A stretch of 64,000 nucleotides of DNA from Adiantum capillus-veneris (GCA_014529385.2 CM043971.1:53665209-53729208), one strand, 5' to 3'; numbered from the stretch's first letter, positions 47,084 through 58,424 are shown. Notes: generated from the sequence alone by a model not told the origin. Numbers and translations: made by a program.

Positions 47084-50000
47084 TTCCGTTGCTATTATAT
47101 GCTGATGATATTGTGTTGATCGATTCTCCAGAAGGGATACAGCGTCATTTGGATGCACTGCATGTATTTGCACGGGACAGTGGATTGTCTGTGAACCTTG
47201 GTAAGACCAAGGTAATGGTGTTTAACACCACAGCGCAGTGGGTAAGGAGGTTTGCCCCCACTTTTACATATGGTCGAGAGATTGTGGAGTATGCAGATAC
47301 GTACACTTATCTTGGGGCGGTTTTCAGTGGTCCAGTATTTTCCCTGTGGCGTGCAGCAGATACGCGATTGATCAGAGCCTATGCAACATTGAGGAGACTT
47401 GAGAGGATATGTTCGCAGGTTCAGTTCCAAGAACCTCGGACAAAGCTTTGGCACTTTTAACACTTTGGTCACTTCGGCCATGCTGTACGGAGTGGAGATA
47501 TGGGGCCCCTCAGTTGATCATCATAGCAGAGATGGTAGTACTGATGGATGGAGATGTATGGAGAAGCCATTGGTGTCTATGATTTCTCGGATGATTAGGG
47601 CCAAGGCCTCAGTACCACATGACATTGTTAGGGCGGAGCTCGCTGCTCCTCCATTGGTAGTGGAGCCACTCACTCGATCAATTTCATTTATGCATAGCAC
47701 TTGGGCTCTCCCTAGAGACAGATATGCTCGATTAGCATTAGAGTCTTTGCGACAGCTGACATTGCAGGGAGATAGATCATGTTGGTATGTAGAGATGGCA
47801 TCTTGGTTCCAGTTACATGGCTTTAGTATGGACCGGCTACCCCCATTCCAGTACTCTATGGATGCACCCTCCATCCCCCTCACAAGGGCAGAGATTACCA
47901 AGCTCATCAGACAGGACTTGTTTTAGTTGGGCTCTCCCTAGAGACAGATATGCTCGATTAGCACTAGAGTCTTCGCGACAGCTGACATTGCAAGGAGATA
48001 GATCATGTTGGTATGCAGAGATGGCATCTTGGTTTCAGTTACATGGCTTTAGTATGGACCAGCTACCCCCATTTTAGTACTCTCTGGATGCACCCTCCAT
48101 CCCCCTCACAAGGGCAGAGATTACCGGGCTCATCAGACAGGACTTGTTTCAGTTGGATACGAAGAGGACATGGATACAACCTACACATGAGCTAGGTACA
48201 AAGATGACTTTCTATAGAGAGCATCTTCTCCAACTCACGGAGGATGGTTTTGTGATCAGACCAGGATACATGCACGGGATACGATGTGCTATTGGTAAGA
48301 TACGCACATCCTCACATCAGTTAGAGATCGAGACAGGTAGAGTTAGAGGAGTACCCGCTGAGTCCAGGATTTGTCAGGTGCGCCAAATAGAGCCAGAGAC
48401 AGAGCTACATTACATATGTTACTGCTCAGTATACTATGAGATACGAGACCGCTTTCACTGTCTATTCAGAGAGGGTTTTGGGCCACCATGGCAGATCTGG
48501 TAGCACTCGTGGATGGAGATGTATGGAGAGGCCTCTAGTCTCTATGATCTCTCAGATGATTTGGGCTAAGGCCTCAGTGCCACATGAGATTATTCGAGCA
48601 AAGCTAGCTGCCCCCCCTCTCGTGGTCAAGGCCCTTACTAGATCAGTATCCTTCATGCATAATTTATGGGACCTCCCCAAAGATAGCTATGCTCGGCTAG
48701 CCCTTGAGTCACCCCGACAGCTAACACTATAGGGGGACAGCATGCTGGTACGAGCAGATGACATCATGGTTTCAATCACACGGATTTAGCATCAATAGAC
48801 TGCCTCCGTTCTGGAACCCCTTGGATGCACCCTCCCTATCTCTCACACGGATAGAGATCACTCGACTCATACGTCAGGATCTGATTGAGCTAGATACCAG
48901 GAGAACATGGATGCAGCCGATACACGAGTTGGGCACAAAGATGGCTCTTTATAGAGAGCACCTTCCCCAACTAACAGAGATGGACATGTGATCAGACCAT
49001 CCTGTATGGACACTCATTTTATCCTATGGGATACGATGTGCTATTGGACAGATGCGCACGTCATCGCATCAGCTAGAGATGGAGACTTGCAGATTTAGGA
49101 GAGTACCAACAGAGGTCAAAATATGCCAATTGTGTCATATAGAGCCAGAGACAGAGTTATATCACATTTGTCGTTGTCCAGTATACTATGAGATACGAGG
49201 CCGCTTTCATTGTCTATTCAAAGAGGGCTTTGAACCGTTGACTAGAGTCGTGAGATATCAGGATAGAGATGCCTTGGGTTGTTTTTGCTAGAGCTGCGCA
49301 AACACAGGGAGAGTCTCTTGAGGAGATCAAGCAGTGGGAGACATTCATAAAGGGAGATCACTGACTTCTTTAGAGCAGGGACTCAGCAACCAGATGAGCA
49401 TGCTTCACAGCAGACTTCAGAGCCCAATTATACCAGAGGTATATAAGTTGACAGCAATGTTATCGGAGAACGCCTAATTCGGGGGAGGGAACGCCAGAAC
49501 GGCGTTTCGGGCATGTGGCAAGCTCTAGAACGTCTCGGAACAGCTGACAAGCAGGTGATACCGGAACGGCCAGATTTCAGATTTTAGCTTTTCTATCCTC
49601 CTCTTTACAAAATGCCCCTCCCCCCAACCCTTACCTTCACAATGCACACAAGCTTTCAAGGGCCAAGGCTCAAGCTCTAGCCTATCAAATCTCGACTCTC
49701 AAGCTCTGGCTTCTTTCAAGCTCCCAAGTCTACAAGGCTACTACATAGTACAAGTTCAGAAAAGGTTACTCCACCCTTGATCATATTCTGACACTCGGAG
49801 CCATCATTGAGGAGGGCAGGTCACATGGGAGACGGATTTATTGTAGCTTTGTGAATTTCCGCGAAGCATTTAACATGGTACCGAGAGCTCGATTGATGCG
49901 CAGACTGCAGGAGATGGGGGTGCCCATAGTGTTGATTTGGGGGATTATGGCTCTATACAGATCGATGATGGGACATGTACGCACTCCGGAGGGGATATCT

Positions 50001-52386
50001 GATTTAGTTCACTCCACCATTGGGGTGAAACAGGGTTGCCCATTGTCTCCTACTTTATTTGGTATGTATGTTGATGAGGTGTCTGATTACATTGACAGAG
50101 AGGGTGATAGAGGTGCCCAGTTGGCAGGGACGTGGATCCCATTGTTGTTATATGCTGATGATATTATGTTGATCTCTGACTCACCGGAGGGTATGCAGCG
50201 ACAATTGGATGCATTACACAAATTTGCACAGGATAGTGGGTTGTCTGTAAACCTTGGTAAAACCAAGGTTATGGTGTTTAACACCACACCATAGTGGATC
50301 AGGAGATCAGCACCGACTTTCACATATGGTCGAGAGATTGTAGAGCATACAGATGCATACCCTTACCTTGGGGTTGTCTTCACAGGGCCGAGGTTTCCTT
50401 TGGGGAGAGCAGCAAAGACTAGACTGACTAGAGCTTTTGCGGCCTTGGGAGGCTTGGAGAGGATGTGTTCGCAGGTTCAGTTCTAGGAACCTCATACAAA
50501 GTTATGGGTCTTTGATACCTTAGTAGCCTTAGCTATGTTGTATGGGGTGCAGACATGGGGACCTTTTGTAGGCTAGGATTGTTGGAGATCTATGATCTCT
50601 CGACTAATCAAAGCCAAGGCCTCCGTACCCCACGCTAACATTCGAGCAGAGCTAGCTGCCCCTCCTATGGAGATTGAGGCGCTTACCAGATCAGTCTCCT
50701 TTGTGCACAGCTTGTGAGATACTACTAGAGACAGATATGCTAGACTGGCCCTTGAGTCTTCCAAACCGTTAGATCTTCAGGGGGACACTTCATGCTAGTA
50801 TGCACAAAAGACATCATGGTTTCAAATGCATGGTTTCACCATGGACAAAATGCCCCCTTTCCAGTACTCTCTTCAGGCACCCTCGATGTCTCTTACACGG
50901 GTGGAGATTACTAGACTCATTTGTCAGGACTCGATCCAGCTGGATACCAGGAGGACATGGATAGAGCCGCCGCAAGAGTTGGGCACGAAGAAGGCTTTCT
51001 ATAGAGAGCATCTTCTCCACCTCACAAGAGATGGGTTTGTGATTCGACCCAGCTACATGGACACACGCGTCTCATGGTTTGCGGTGTGCCATTGGTCAGA
51101 TACGCACATCCTCACATCAGCTGGAGATTGAGACTGGTAGATTTAGAGGGATACCAACAGACAACAAGATATGCCACTTATGCTAGTTAGAGCCGGAGAC
51201 AAAGCTACATTACATATGTCATTGCACAGTGTACTATGAGATACGGGGCCATTTCCACTGCTTATTCAAAGAGGGTTTCGGTCCTTTCTCTAGGGTCATG
51301 AGTTATGAAAATCAGAGATGTCTTGGGCTATATCTACTTGAGTTACACAGATATAGAGACACTTTACTGGGGAGAGATAGAGAGAGACAGTCCCAGAGAC
51401 AGATTACAGATTTCTTTTCACTAGATATGGGACAGCCAGAGGAGCAGTCATCATTGCAGAGCTCGACCCACACTCATTCGACCACTACCGACACTCTCAT
51501 TGACCGAGCATTGGAGCTACGAAGATCCAAACGGCCACAATTGAGGAGAGGGGCTACGCAGCATCGACGGAGACTACAACAGTTACTCTCTCGATATCCA
51601 AAGTGCAGATGAGGATGGATTCTAGTAGTAGTATCTAGTTCTTTTGTACCCAGACATGGTATTAGATTCACCATTTTGGAAACGCTAGGCTCATCTAGGT
51701 GTCGATGGAAACACGGCGAGGATCTACAACCGGGTGGGAGCGGGTTCTCGCGAGGCTAAGGGCTGAAACTGAAAACGCTGGTGGCTGATGACTGAAACGC
51801 TGATTTGCTGATGCTAAAAACGCTAGGCTGAACTGCTCAGAAACGCTAGGGCTCCTCTGAGGTGCTGCCTATCTGTTGCGGTGCCTGCCTTCTTCTGTCC
51901 CTGGCTCTTCTGCTTCTGTTGAGCGCCCAATGGTTTCTTTTATAGTTCTTTAGCAAATTGCCCTACTTACTTTTCCAACAAAAGTCACTTATTAGTAAAT
52001 AAGTGAAAAATGTGTACTTTGGCAAAAAGGACTCTATGCTTTGGAAAATGTTCATGATGGGTACTGAATGTCGTGCTAATGATAATGTTGTGCGCAATCA
52101 AAGGGTATGCAACTATTCTAAGTGCCTGGACATGCACGGCCTGCGCACAGGCTCACAAGGGTGTCAGAACACTTCCTAGGCTAACATGAACCCTAAAACT
52201 AGGATAGCTTGTCCACATGCACGTAGGGTTAGATGTGCACGTGACACATAATATACATGTGTGTGTGGCTACTTTGAAAGCCACCTGGAGATGAGAGTTG
52301 CCGGATATTGGCTGTCACACCTTTTGTATATATATCCCTCCCTTTTGTATATGAGTTATGCTATATTATTAAATGCTACAAGTGTT

Positions 52387-52442
<56 letters not shown>

Positions 52443-53921
52443 ACTCAGTGTAACTCTGTGTGATTGATGATTCCTTTAAGAGACTTAAGAGTGAGTCAGA
52501 GAGATGAGGTAGAGGTGTAGAGAGAGAGAGAGAGAGAGGGGGGATGTAACATTTTTAGCTAAGGCTATAAATGAATAAAAAGAATTATTTTGCATTGAGA
52601 ACTTGATTTATGAATTTATTAGTATCAATTAATAATTAAATAAAGACGGGTAAGTTTTCCCAATGCAATGTGCCACCGGCAAATTTACAAGTATCTAGAT
52701 GGTATGATACATGGTACAGTAGCCGGATGCAGTGCAGAACGCGTATGGACAAACACATGAATGAGATGATATCCCCAGTTTTGTTCAGAAAGTCATTGTT
52801 TAATAATTTTATTGTGGCCGCCCACGAACATAATATAAATAAATACGTCTCTGCGGGAGCAAAGAGACTGAATCAAAGGGCGTGGAAATAGCAAAGTCAA
52901 ACATGACCCCAATTGGCCAGAAAATCACCCTTTTATAGTATACTCGTTTTTAAGCCTAAGGTTTGAAGACCTTCTAAAATAAGTGGCCATGCCAGTATGA
53001 AAGGGGTCAAATTTTATAGCATTAGAAAAAGAAAACAAAATGAACCATGGAATTTGAGAGAAAGCCATTGTTGGAAATTTCTATGAGCCTCTCTAATCTC
53101 ATGCAATGCCACCTCGCAAAATTCTCACTTTGCTATAAGCAATTGTAACGCTACCTTGTGGCCACCTTGTAGAGAGTCGGCGTCATTGTCTTTGGGACTG
53201 CCCTTTGGCACAACAGGTGTGGCTTCGTGTTCTTCAGCTGATGCCTGCTCTTTCCACGGCTCGGCAATACACTTGGGGGGCAGCGGCTTGGTCCACTCTC
53301 ATGGGCCCGGCACTTCAGTTTGAGCTATCTTCCACTAGCAGGATGATAGTGATGAAGGGGGGGCGACCTACACTCCAGCCTGCCACAGAGCTTACTCCAC
53401 AAGAGTGGTGCAGTGAGAGAGAGGAGTGCTGGGAGCTCATCAATGGCCTGACACTCTGGTTCATCTGGCGGGCCCGCTGTTTCCGCATCTCTGAGGCTCG
53501 CCTTGTACCACCAGCAGAGACTGTTCGCGATCTTTGGCTAGAGATGATCCACAGTCTTAGAGGACAGCTAGAGAGACTCCAGAGCAGCTCCGACCACATG
53601 TGGGAGCGTAGAGAGGCCTTCCTTCGACTCTGGCGTCCTGGGCCTTTTTTCACCATGGTCCAGGGAGTACTCAGATGGCACTACCGTCCACCTGTGTGGC
53701 TTTTCCCTCCTCCCATTTCCTGATTTAGCCCCGTTGTACATATGCTGTTTTTTCATTGGGAGAGTCTCCCCTTCATGGTTGTTGTAGCTCCTCTCGAAGA
53801 GGTGGCTGTAGCCCTGTGGGCAGTTTCATTAACTAATAGAAGGATCTTTTTCTCGGGGGGAAAAAAAAACTGTAACGCTACTTATTTGGGAGCTATTGGC
53901 AGAGTACACTTACATACAGAG

Positions 53922-53991
<70 letters not shown>

Positions 53992-56900
53992 AAGGCAGTG
54001 CAGAGGCGAAGGAGCTCACTCGGAGGTGGAGGGCAGCCAGCAGATGGCTTGTGTGCGTCCCTCTATGGATAGACGCACTCAAACAAGTGCTCATTTGGCT
54101 GTCCACACAGTTTTTCAACCCCCAAACGAGCTCTTGAACACCAAATTTCAGCAAAGGCGACCTTGCTTTAGCACTTCGTAAGCAAGCAGAAAACAGAAGT
54201 AATCCCTCTTGCACAGAGGAATACAGAACAAGACAAGTACAATAAATTTTCAGCCACTGAGCTAGGGAATATCATGCATTTCTCGCATCAGAATAGTTAT
54301 CGGATGGAGAATTTCTCTGGTTCATGTGTTTTGTAAAAACCAGTTGATAAACTAAATTCTAATAGGGAAACCCCCTAAAGGGGGAGACCAGCCCATCTTG
54401 TGGTCCATTTGAATTACTTGTTAGTTTAATCTGTGTGGATTTTTAAAATAGTACAATTGAATAGTTTTGAAAGTTTTTTAAGTTCCCGCTTCCCTCTTTG
54501 CGACAGAGGAGAGAAGACGCACCAATGGGCCCAACCAACCTCTCAAGGGCCACCACATCGTTATAGATGTGGTCTTTGCTTTAGATTGCGTAAATACAAT
54601 GCACACCTGGGGCTGATTTGATGCACCAATGAGATCCGGCTGGATGTGGGCTGCAAATGACCACCAGGAAGTAGATCTTGGCTTGATTTGCACAGCCCAT
54701 GTGAGAGTATTCAAGGGCTGAATGCTCGCTGACGCAAAAATGCAGCAGATCTGACAGCTTGCTGGCTGAAAACTGATGCGGCAATAATGTGGCAGCAGAT
54801 GAGCAGAATATCCAAGGCAATGGGGCCACTTCCGGAAGGAGGGCGAGTGTCACAAAGTGATCATATAGCACGACTGTACCGGCGCAGTGAGGAGACCATT
54901 TGCCACGAGGGACCGGGTCCCAATCAAAGGACAGCTCTGGCAAGCGTAAAACATGGTGAGATTCATGCAGGGATTCGCAGCGCGTTCCCCGGGATGCTGA
55001 TGTGGCATGTCTGTGCAAACTGACAACATGGCAGGCTGCTTTTTGGCATCCGTAATTAAAAGCATTGACTTTTGGGCACTAGCTTTTACTTGGAGAGCTT
55101 TTGGGGGCGCTTGTTTTTAGCATTGTTGCTGTTGAGCCACATGCCTTTAAATATAAGCAGAACGTAGAGTGACTCCCAGGCAATTGTACTCTTCTGGGTT
55201 AGTAGAAATTAGTCAGCCTTGGGTCACATGCAGGGATAAAGTCCCCCTCTTTTTGAGAACGCCCATAACATTGCTCCTTCGATAATGCCGAGCTGCATTT
55301 ACTGCTAGCTGAAGAATCACCCTTGCTATTGGGTGGTCCTTGAATTGAGTACCATTCTTACCGGCGATTCACATTTGTAATGAGCCAAGGATAGTTGGTG
55401 CTAATTTTTTACATGCATATGACAGAATCTTGTTTACATTGCAAACGTGTAAGTTCACAAGATGTGTGTGTAAGATCACTCCTTATATTAGCCCAAACTT
55501 GCTCTTCTCACATGCATGCATATGCACATTAAAGAAGCAATGTCAACCATACTCTTTGCACTCAACAAAGGTCTCTTTACTCTACTCTAGCTGTTGGAAA
55601 CAGGCACAACAGTTCTATGCTGATCAGTTCTATGCTGATGCCCAGATGATAAAACAAAAGTTTCTTTTGATCTTGATACTTAACAGCCATATTGCAGAAT
55701 ATTACCTGTTGTCAATGCCGCCAAAATCTTTTTGTGCAATGGAACATCTCCCACAAAGTCTTTCCCAACGTACAAACCCTTCACCTGATATAAAATACAA
55801 TGCCAAAAGTACAAACTACGGTGTGAATCACTACACAAACAAGTTAAATTTCTGCAGAACAGGCTCAATCCTTGTTTATCACTTCTGTAGCATCATTTTG
55901 CAATGTCCTTGAATCCTTCTCTTCCAAGAAAAACTAGTACTGAAAATAAAGCAGCTGCAAAACTGACTGAACGCTTACAGGCTCATAAAGACCAATTCGC
56001 AATCCTCCAAACAGGCATTGCCGGTGAAGACCTGGAACTAGACCATTCCAAAGAGCACGGAAACCTTCCTCACGTGCAATTGTCCCCATGGTGCCAAACA
56101 TGCCACGATACTTAAGAGGCACTGCTCCATCTCCTTGCAAAGCTTTTCCTTGCAGTTGTAACCTCACTTTTGCTGTATCGATTGGAATGGTACATGTCTG
56201 TTCCATACATTAGAATAATTTTCAACACTTGGACATAAGTGATTGTTCTTGTCCTCTATGCCAAATGACCTTGGACCATAGTACAGAGGACTAATGATAA
56301 AAAATCAAGCAAGGTATGTGTATCATACATACACTTTCTCACAAAACTTAGATGTAACTTTGCAAATGAGAGGCGGAAGCACATGATCATTGCAAGAAGA
56401 AATGAGCCTAGGAACAATTTACTAGAGTAGCTGCGATCAAAGTAAATGCTCCCCATGTGTTTAACTTTGTATAGAATGCTATTGTAATCAGGTCAGCCAT
56501 GAAACTACTCACAAAGAAAATCCTTACAATAGATTTGAAAGATTACATAATTGCTGGAGAGATTTTCTATAAGGCTCAACCACATAGGCAATTTGAGTAC
56601 GCAGAAGACAAACAAATACAGATGATATGGTAAGGAAAAAAATCCTTACAATCAATTTGATATATCGCATAGTTGTTGGAGAGGTTTTCTAAGAGGCTCA
56701 ATCACACAAAAAATTTGAGTACGCACAAGGAAAACAAATGCAGACGATAAGGGAAGGGCAAAAATACTCAACTAGGAGAGGAACCTTGTGATTGGGATGG
56801 ACGTCAATGCAAAAATTCAAAAAAGAAAGAAAGCAGTGCTTCAGCACATGCTTGGAAATTCAGACCTCCATATATGCTCAAGTGTTTAGCAGCCTGCATG

Positions 56901-57160
56901 AGTGAATGCAGAAGATTAGCAGAAAAGAGGTCAGAGTTGTCGGCATGAAAGTGGAAATACAGCTGGGAAAGAAGGAATTGTCGGGTGGCCACTGCGTGCA
57001 GATAGGGAAAACAATGGGAACTTAGTGAGGTGGATCGGCGGCTTACCTCGGCCCAACATGCACTGAAAGCACTACTCGCAAAGGTCGCAGCTACTGAAAT
57101 TTGCTTTTTTGTGAGTGGAGGAGGAGCAGCGGCCTCCGCAGATGCAGCAGCCGCGGCCAT
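38425..57160 (-). CDS. UCP1: Mitochondrial uncoupling protein (PUMP/UCP1-like), 8 of probably 9 exons
   Basis: Inner-membrane carrier of the SLC25 family; plant UCPs dissipate the proton gradient and also carry dicarboxylates and amino acids. Exons, in transcript order: 57047-57160 (ATG at 57160), 55979-56197, 55706-55784, 44730-44863, 44385-44483, 43796-43900, 43633-43710, 38425-38511. All have GT-AG borders and phases fit, giving 305 codons without a stop. Carrier signatures are [10 protein letters not shown] (exon 2), [10 protein letters not shown] (exon 4) and PVDVVKSRM (exons 6-7), one per repeat. [20 protein letters not shown] and [20 protein letters not shown] are almost invariant in plant UCPs. 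After LEQ a GTACAT donor leads to a final exon I could not find; Arabidopsis has a similar short last exon. Introns 3 and 7 are swollen by mobile elements. Nothing suggests a pseudogene. Confidence 0.93.
39035..41367 (-). mobile_element. LINE copy F in intron 7, ending in a (CT)n tail
   Basis: Read on the minus strand: a RT fragment (41114-41367) with [20 protein letters not shown] (catalytic FADD altered to FAND), further C-terminal coding at 40502-40894 and 40015-40437 (zinc-like [17 protein letters not shown]), and then the 3' element TTTGGTCCCATAGGTCATAT shared with copy A (39067-39109), directly followed by (CT)n, seen as GA at 39035-39063. The 5' side is cut by an LTR that begins at 41368. 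It lies in the same orientation as the host gene. A 73-bp tandem duplication occurs at 40401-40546. Confidence 0.7.
41368..42573 (+). repeat. Solo or truncated LTR (about 1.2 kb), Copia-type
   Basis: It begins TGTCACGTGACAC and ends CTAGCA next to a tRNA-Met primer site. The first 570 bp or so recur inverted at about 51672-52246. It has many GTTTTTG- and TTTCAGC-containing repeats in its middle. No coding region of this element follows, so this is a 5' LTR with a remnant leader. Confidence 0.75.
42574..42586 (+). promoter_or_regulatory. Primer-binding site (tRNA-Met) of the truncated LTR element
   Basis: TTGGTATCAGAGC follows the LTR end, the same site as used by the Copia element at 13654. 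Confidence 0.8.
42816..43066. repeat. 125-bp tandem duplication in intron 7
   Basis: AGGTGGCATCTTTGCAGGAC starts at 42816 and again at 42941, and the copies are almost identical to the end at 43065. Confidence 0.9.
44910..45025. repeat. (CT)n tracts at the left edge of LINE copy B
   Basis: CT runs at 44911-44968 and 45011-45024 frame a short unique segment; LINE copy B starts at the next base. Confidence 0.85.
45026..46932 (+). mobile_element. LINE copy B in intron 3, (CT)n tail
   Basis: It starts inside the RT coding sequence, directly after CT repeats, with [12 protein letters not shown] and [19 protein letters not shown]-terminal coding follows in several frames (45333-45758, 45836-46141, 46200-46553). 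A 51-bp tandem duplication occurs at 46682-46783. The 3' end has GGTCTCATAGGTCATTTTGG (46796), a variant of the end seen in copies A and F, and then (CT)n at 46859-46932. It is antisense to the host gene. Confidence 0.8.
46933..47080 (+). repeat. Two extra copies of the LINE 3' tail plus (CT)n
   Basis: GTTAATATTACATTTCATTT (46935) and GTTAATGTTACATTTCATTT (46976) repeat the tail of copy B, and each ends in its own CT run (46959-46975; 47003-47080). Confidence 0.8.
47081..48486 (+). mobile_element. LINE copy C in intron 3, truncated at both ends
   Basis: It begins in RT right after the CT run, at the segment coding for [14 protein letters not shown], then [38 protein letters not shown] and a C-terminal domain. 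A 226-bp tandem duplication (47701-47926 and 47927-48152) breaks the frame. A zinc-like Cys/His region follows (48360-48480). The 3' end is joined to copy D. Confidence 0.8.
48487..49450 (+). mobile_element. LINE copy D in intron 3, C-terminal part only
   Basis: Homologous to the C-terminal half of copies B, C and [36 protein letters not shown] and the zinc-like [18 protein letters not shown]. Several stops break it. Confidence 0.8.
49450..49760. other. Spacer between LINE copies D and E
   Basis: No coding is recognised; repeated AACGCC/CGGAACG words and a C-rich stretch near 49617-49630. Confidence 0.4.
49762..51670 (+). mobile_element. LINE copy E in intron 3, longest reverse transcriptase
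   Basis: The frame carries [74 protein letters not shown] and [16 protein letters not shown], the RT palm motifs in order (catalytic YADD at about 50151). A TAG at about 50292 starts a series of stops and frameshifts, and the C-terminal domain runs to 51612. No endonuclease domain is seen upstream. It is 3'-truncated in the shared LINE tail at about 51665, where a partial LTR begins. Confidence 0.85.
51672..52246 (-). repeat. Partial LTR, inverted copy of 41368-41940
   Basis: Read on the minus strand it starts TGTCACGTG, as the LTR at 41368 does, and follows it for about 570 bp with substitutions. It is cut off where it meets LINE copy E. Confidence 0.75.
52390..52440. repeat. (CT)n microsatellite
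   Basis: About 25 CT repeats; a short GA run with a G tract follows at 52516-52543. Confidence 0.9.
53144..53881 (+). mobile_element. 5'-truncated L1-type LINE with target-site duplication
   Basis: TGTAACGCTAC occurs at 53144-53154 and 53871-53881, flanking a sequence that ends in nine A. Inside, the frame 53172-53720 begins [20 protein letters not shown], the Cys/His zinc motif at the C-terminus of plant L1 proteins, and ends in an alpha-helical region with [12 protein letters not shown]. Everything upstream of the zinc motif is missing. This element is unlike copies A-F, which end in CT repeats. Confidence 0.85.
53927..53990. repeat. (CT)n microsatellite
   Basis: About 32 CT repeats, 45 bp to the right of the L1 target duplication. 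Confidence 0.9.
54000..55700. other. Right part of intron 3, no gene seen
   Basis: Open frames on both strands (for example 54581-55018) show no domain I know. Confidence 0.45.
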
Positions 57161-57292
57161 GAGAGCTGGTCGATGAAGGAACCAAGCAAGGGGAAGCGAG
57201 AGCGATGGTGAAACGGCAGCACAACGCTGGTTAGATTCGCTCTCGGTGAAAAAAGTCACTGACGACTCACGCGCGAGAGAAAGAGAAGCGCG

Positions 57293-57300
57293 CTTATAGT
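57293..57300 (-). promoter_or_regulatory. Possible TATA box of the uncoupling protein gene
   Basis: On the minus strand CTATAAG lies about 135 bp before the ATG at 57160, with a CT-rich leader between. The assignment rests on position and motif only. Confidence 0.35.
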
Positions 57301-57546
57301 GCGGCAGCGCGGCTAATGCCGCCTTCCCACATGGCGTCTTTTGTAACGCTGGGCCGACTACCTGCCGCTAGCCAAAAATGCGCAAAAGCTCGGGCCCATG
57401 TCACACCAAGGTGGCGTCCAAATTTGATGTGGCCTAAAATGTTCACCTGACCATGCGGTTGAACTCATGTCCCATTTCGTTACTTCTATATTATTTCAAC
57501 AAGGTGAGAGATCACGGAGGCCTGCAAGAAATTAGGAGTGGTTATG

Positions 57547-57933
57547 TCAACGGTGGTGGTCAAAAGGTAGCATAATGTATGTCGCGGAGTGATCGGTCCA
57601 GTACATGTAGCTGGATTTTGATTCGTATTCGGAGATTGCAGAGCTCGCCCAAATATGATCTAAAGAAGATCCGTAGATAGTTGTAACATCTTTTACCAAC
57701 TGTCGGATGTTATATTTGTTTAGGAAATAGAAAAGTTGGTAGTAAGAAATATTAAAAATTTTAATGTCAATGTTGAAGTCACCCAAGATAATGATTAGAA
57801 TTTTCATAGTGTGTTGTTGAAGCAATGTTTTTAATGAGTCTATTAAATTTGTTAGCTTTGTTGAAGGCAAAATGTAAAGGGAAACTATTTTGATGATTTT
57901 GTTGTTTGTGAACTTGATCGTTGTATGCAACAT
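57547..57933 (-). pseudogene. Endonuclease (EEP) domain, C-terminal half
   Basis: GDFNID (residues 51-56 of the frame) carries the catalytic Asp and Asn of exonuclease/endonuclease/phosphatase enzymes. LDHIWASS (91-98) and TDHSA (113-117) carry the later Asp and His. These match the metal-dependent AP-endonuclease fold. The N-terminal half is in the next frame upstream, after a break at 57934-57974. Confidence 0.85.
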
Positions 57934-57974
57934 CTCAATTCCCGGACGAGAAATATTCCCATGGTCAAAGTGGA

Positions 57975-58397
57975 TTAGTGTTCTTGGTGAAGAATTGAAA
58001 CGCCTATTTTTGCATTAAATTGGTGTTGTAAAAAGCCTGGTATTGGATGCGATATTTTTTTTGTTAGTCTTGTCTCTTGCAAACAAAGTACATGCGATGT
58101 CATGAGGATGGAATTTGTTGTAATCTTTCTTATGTGTTTATTGAAGGACACAATGTTGAGAGATTGAATTATGATATGTGTGTTTGAGTAAGCTTCTAAT
58201 GACTTTTGAGTGGAGATCCATCTAGCTTGTGCTTTTAGGCGATCTAGTTCTTTTAGTACGGGTTGGTCAACTTTGATATGGGAAGGTTGTATTCTTTTGA
58301 GCAGGTAAAGATTAGTTAGGTCTCGGACGCGTGACAATGCTGTGTATGTGAGACCATGTGTTCTTATGTGTTCAGGATTGAAGGCTAGTGTTTGCAA
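57975..58397 (-). pseudogene. Helicase C-terminus joined to EEP endonuclease N-terminus
   Basis: The first residues TLAFNPEHIRTHGLTYTALS continue the helicase (TALSRVR is a conserved final helicase motif). A linker follows, and from residue 74 the sense becomes IIIQSLNIVSFN and VLCLQETRLTKK, the N-terminal beta strand and catalytic Glu (QET, 107-109) of an EEP endonuclease. Both domains are in one frame, so they were one polypeptide. Confidence 0.8.
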
Positions 58398-58424
58398 TGT
58401 AAGACCCTGGGAGCGATGAATTGT

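Noticed and set aside
54581..55018. 145-codon minus-strand frame in intron 3
   Set aside because: No domain or splice context; it lies inside an intron of the same strand and looks like chance openness.
56804..57259. Longer N-terminus for the uncoupling protein starting near 57259
   Set aside because: The in-frame extension starts at GTG, not ATG; the ATG at 57160 gives the expected plant UCP start length.
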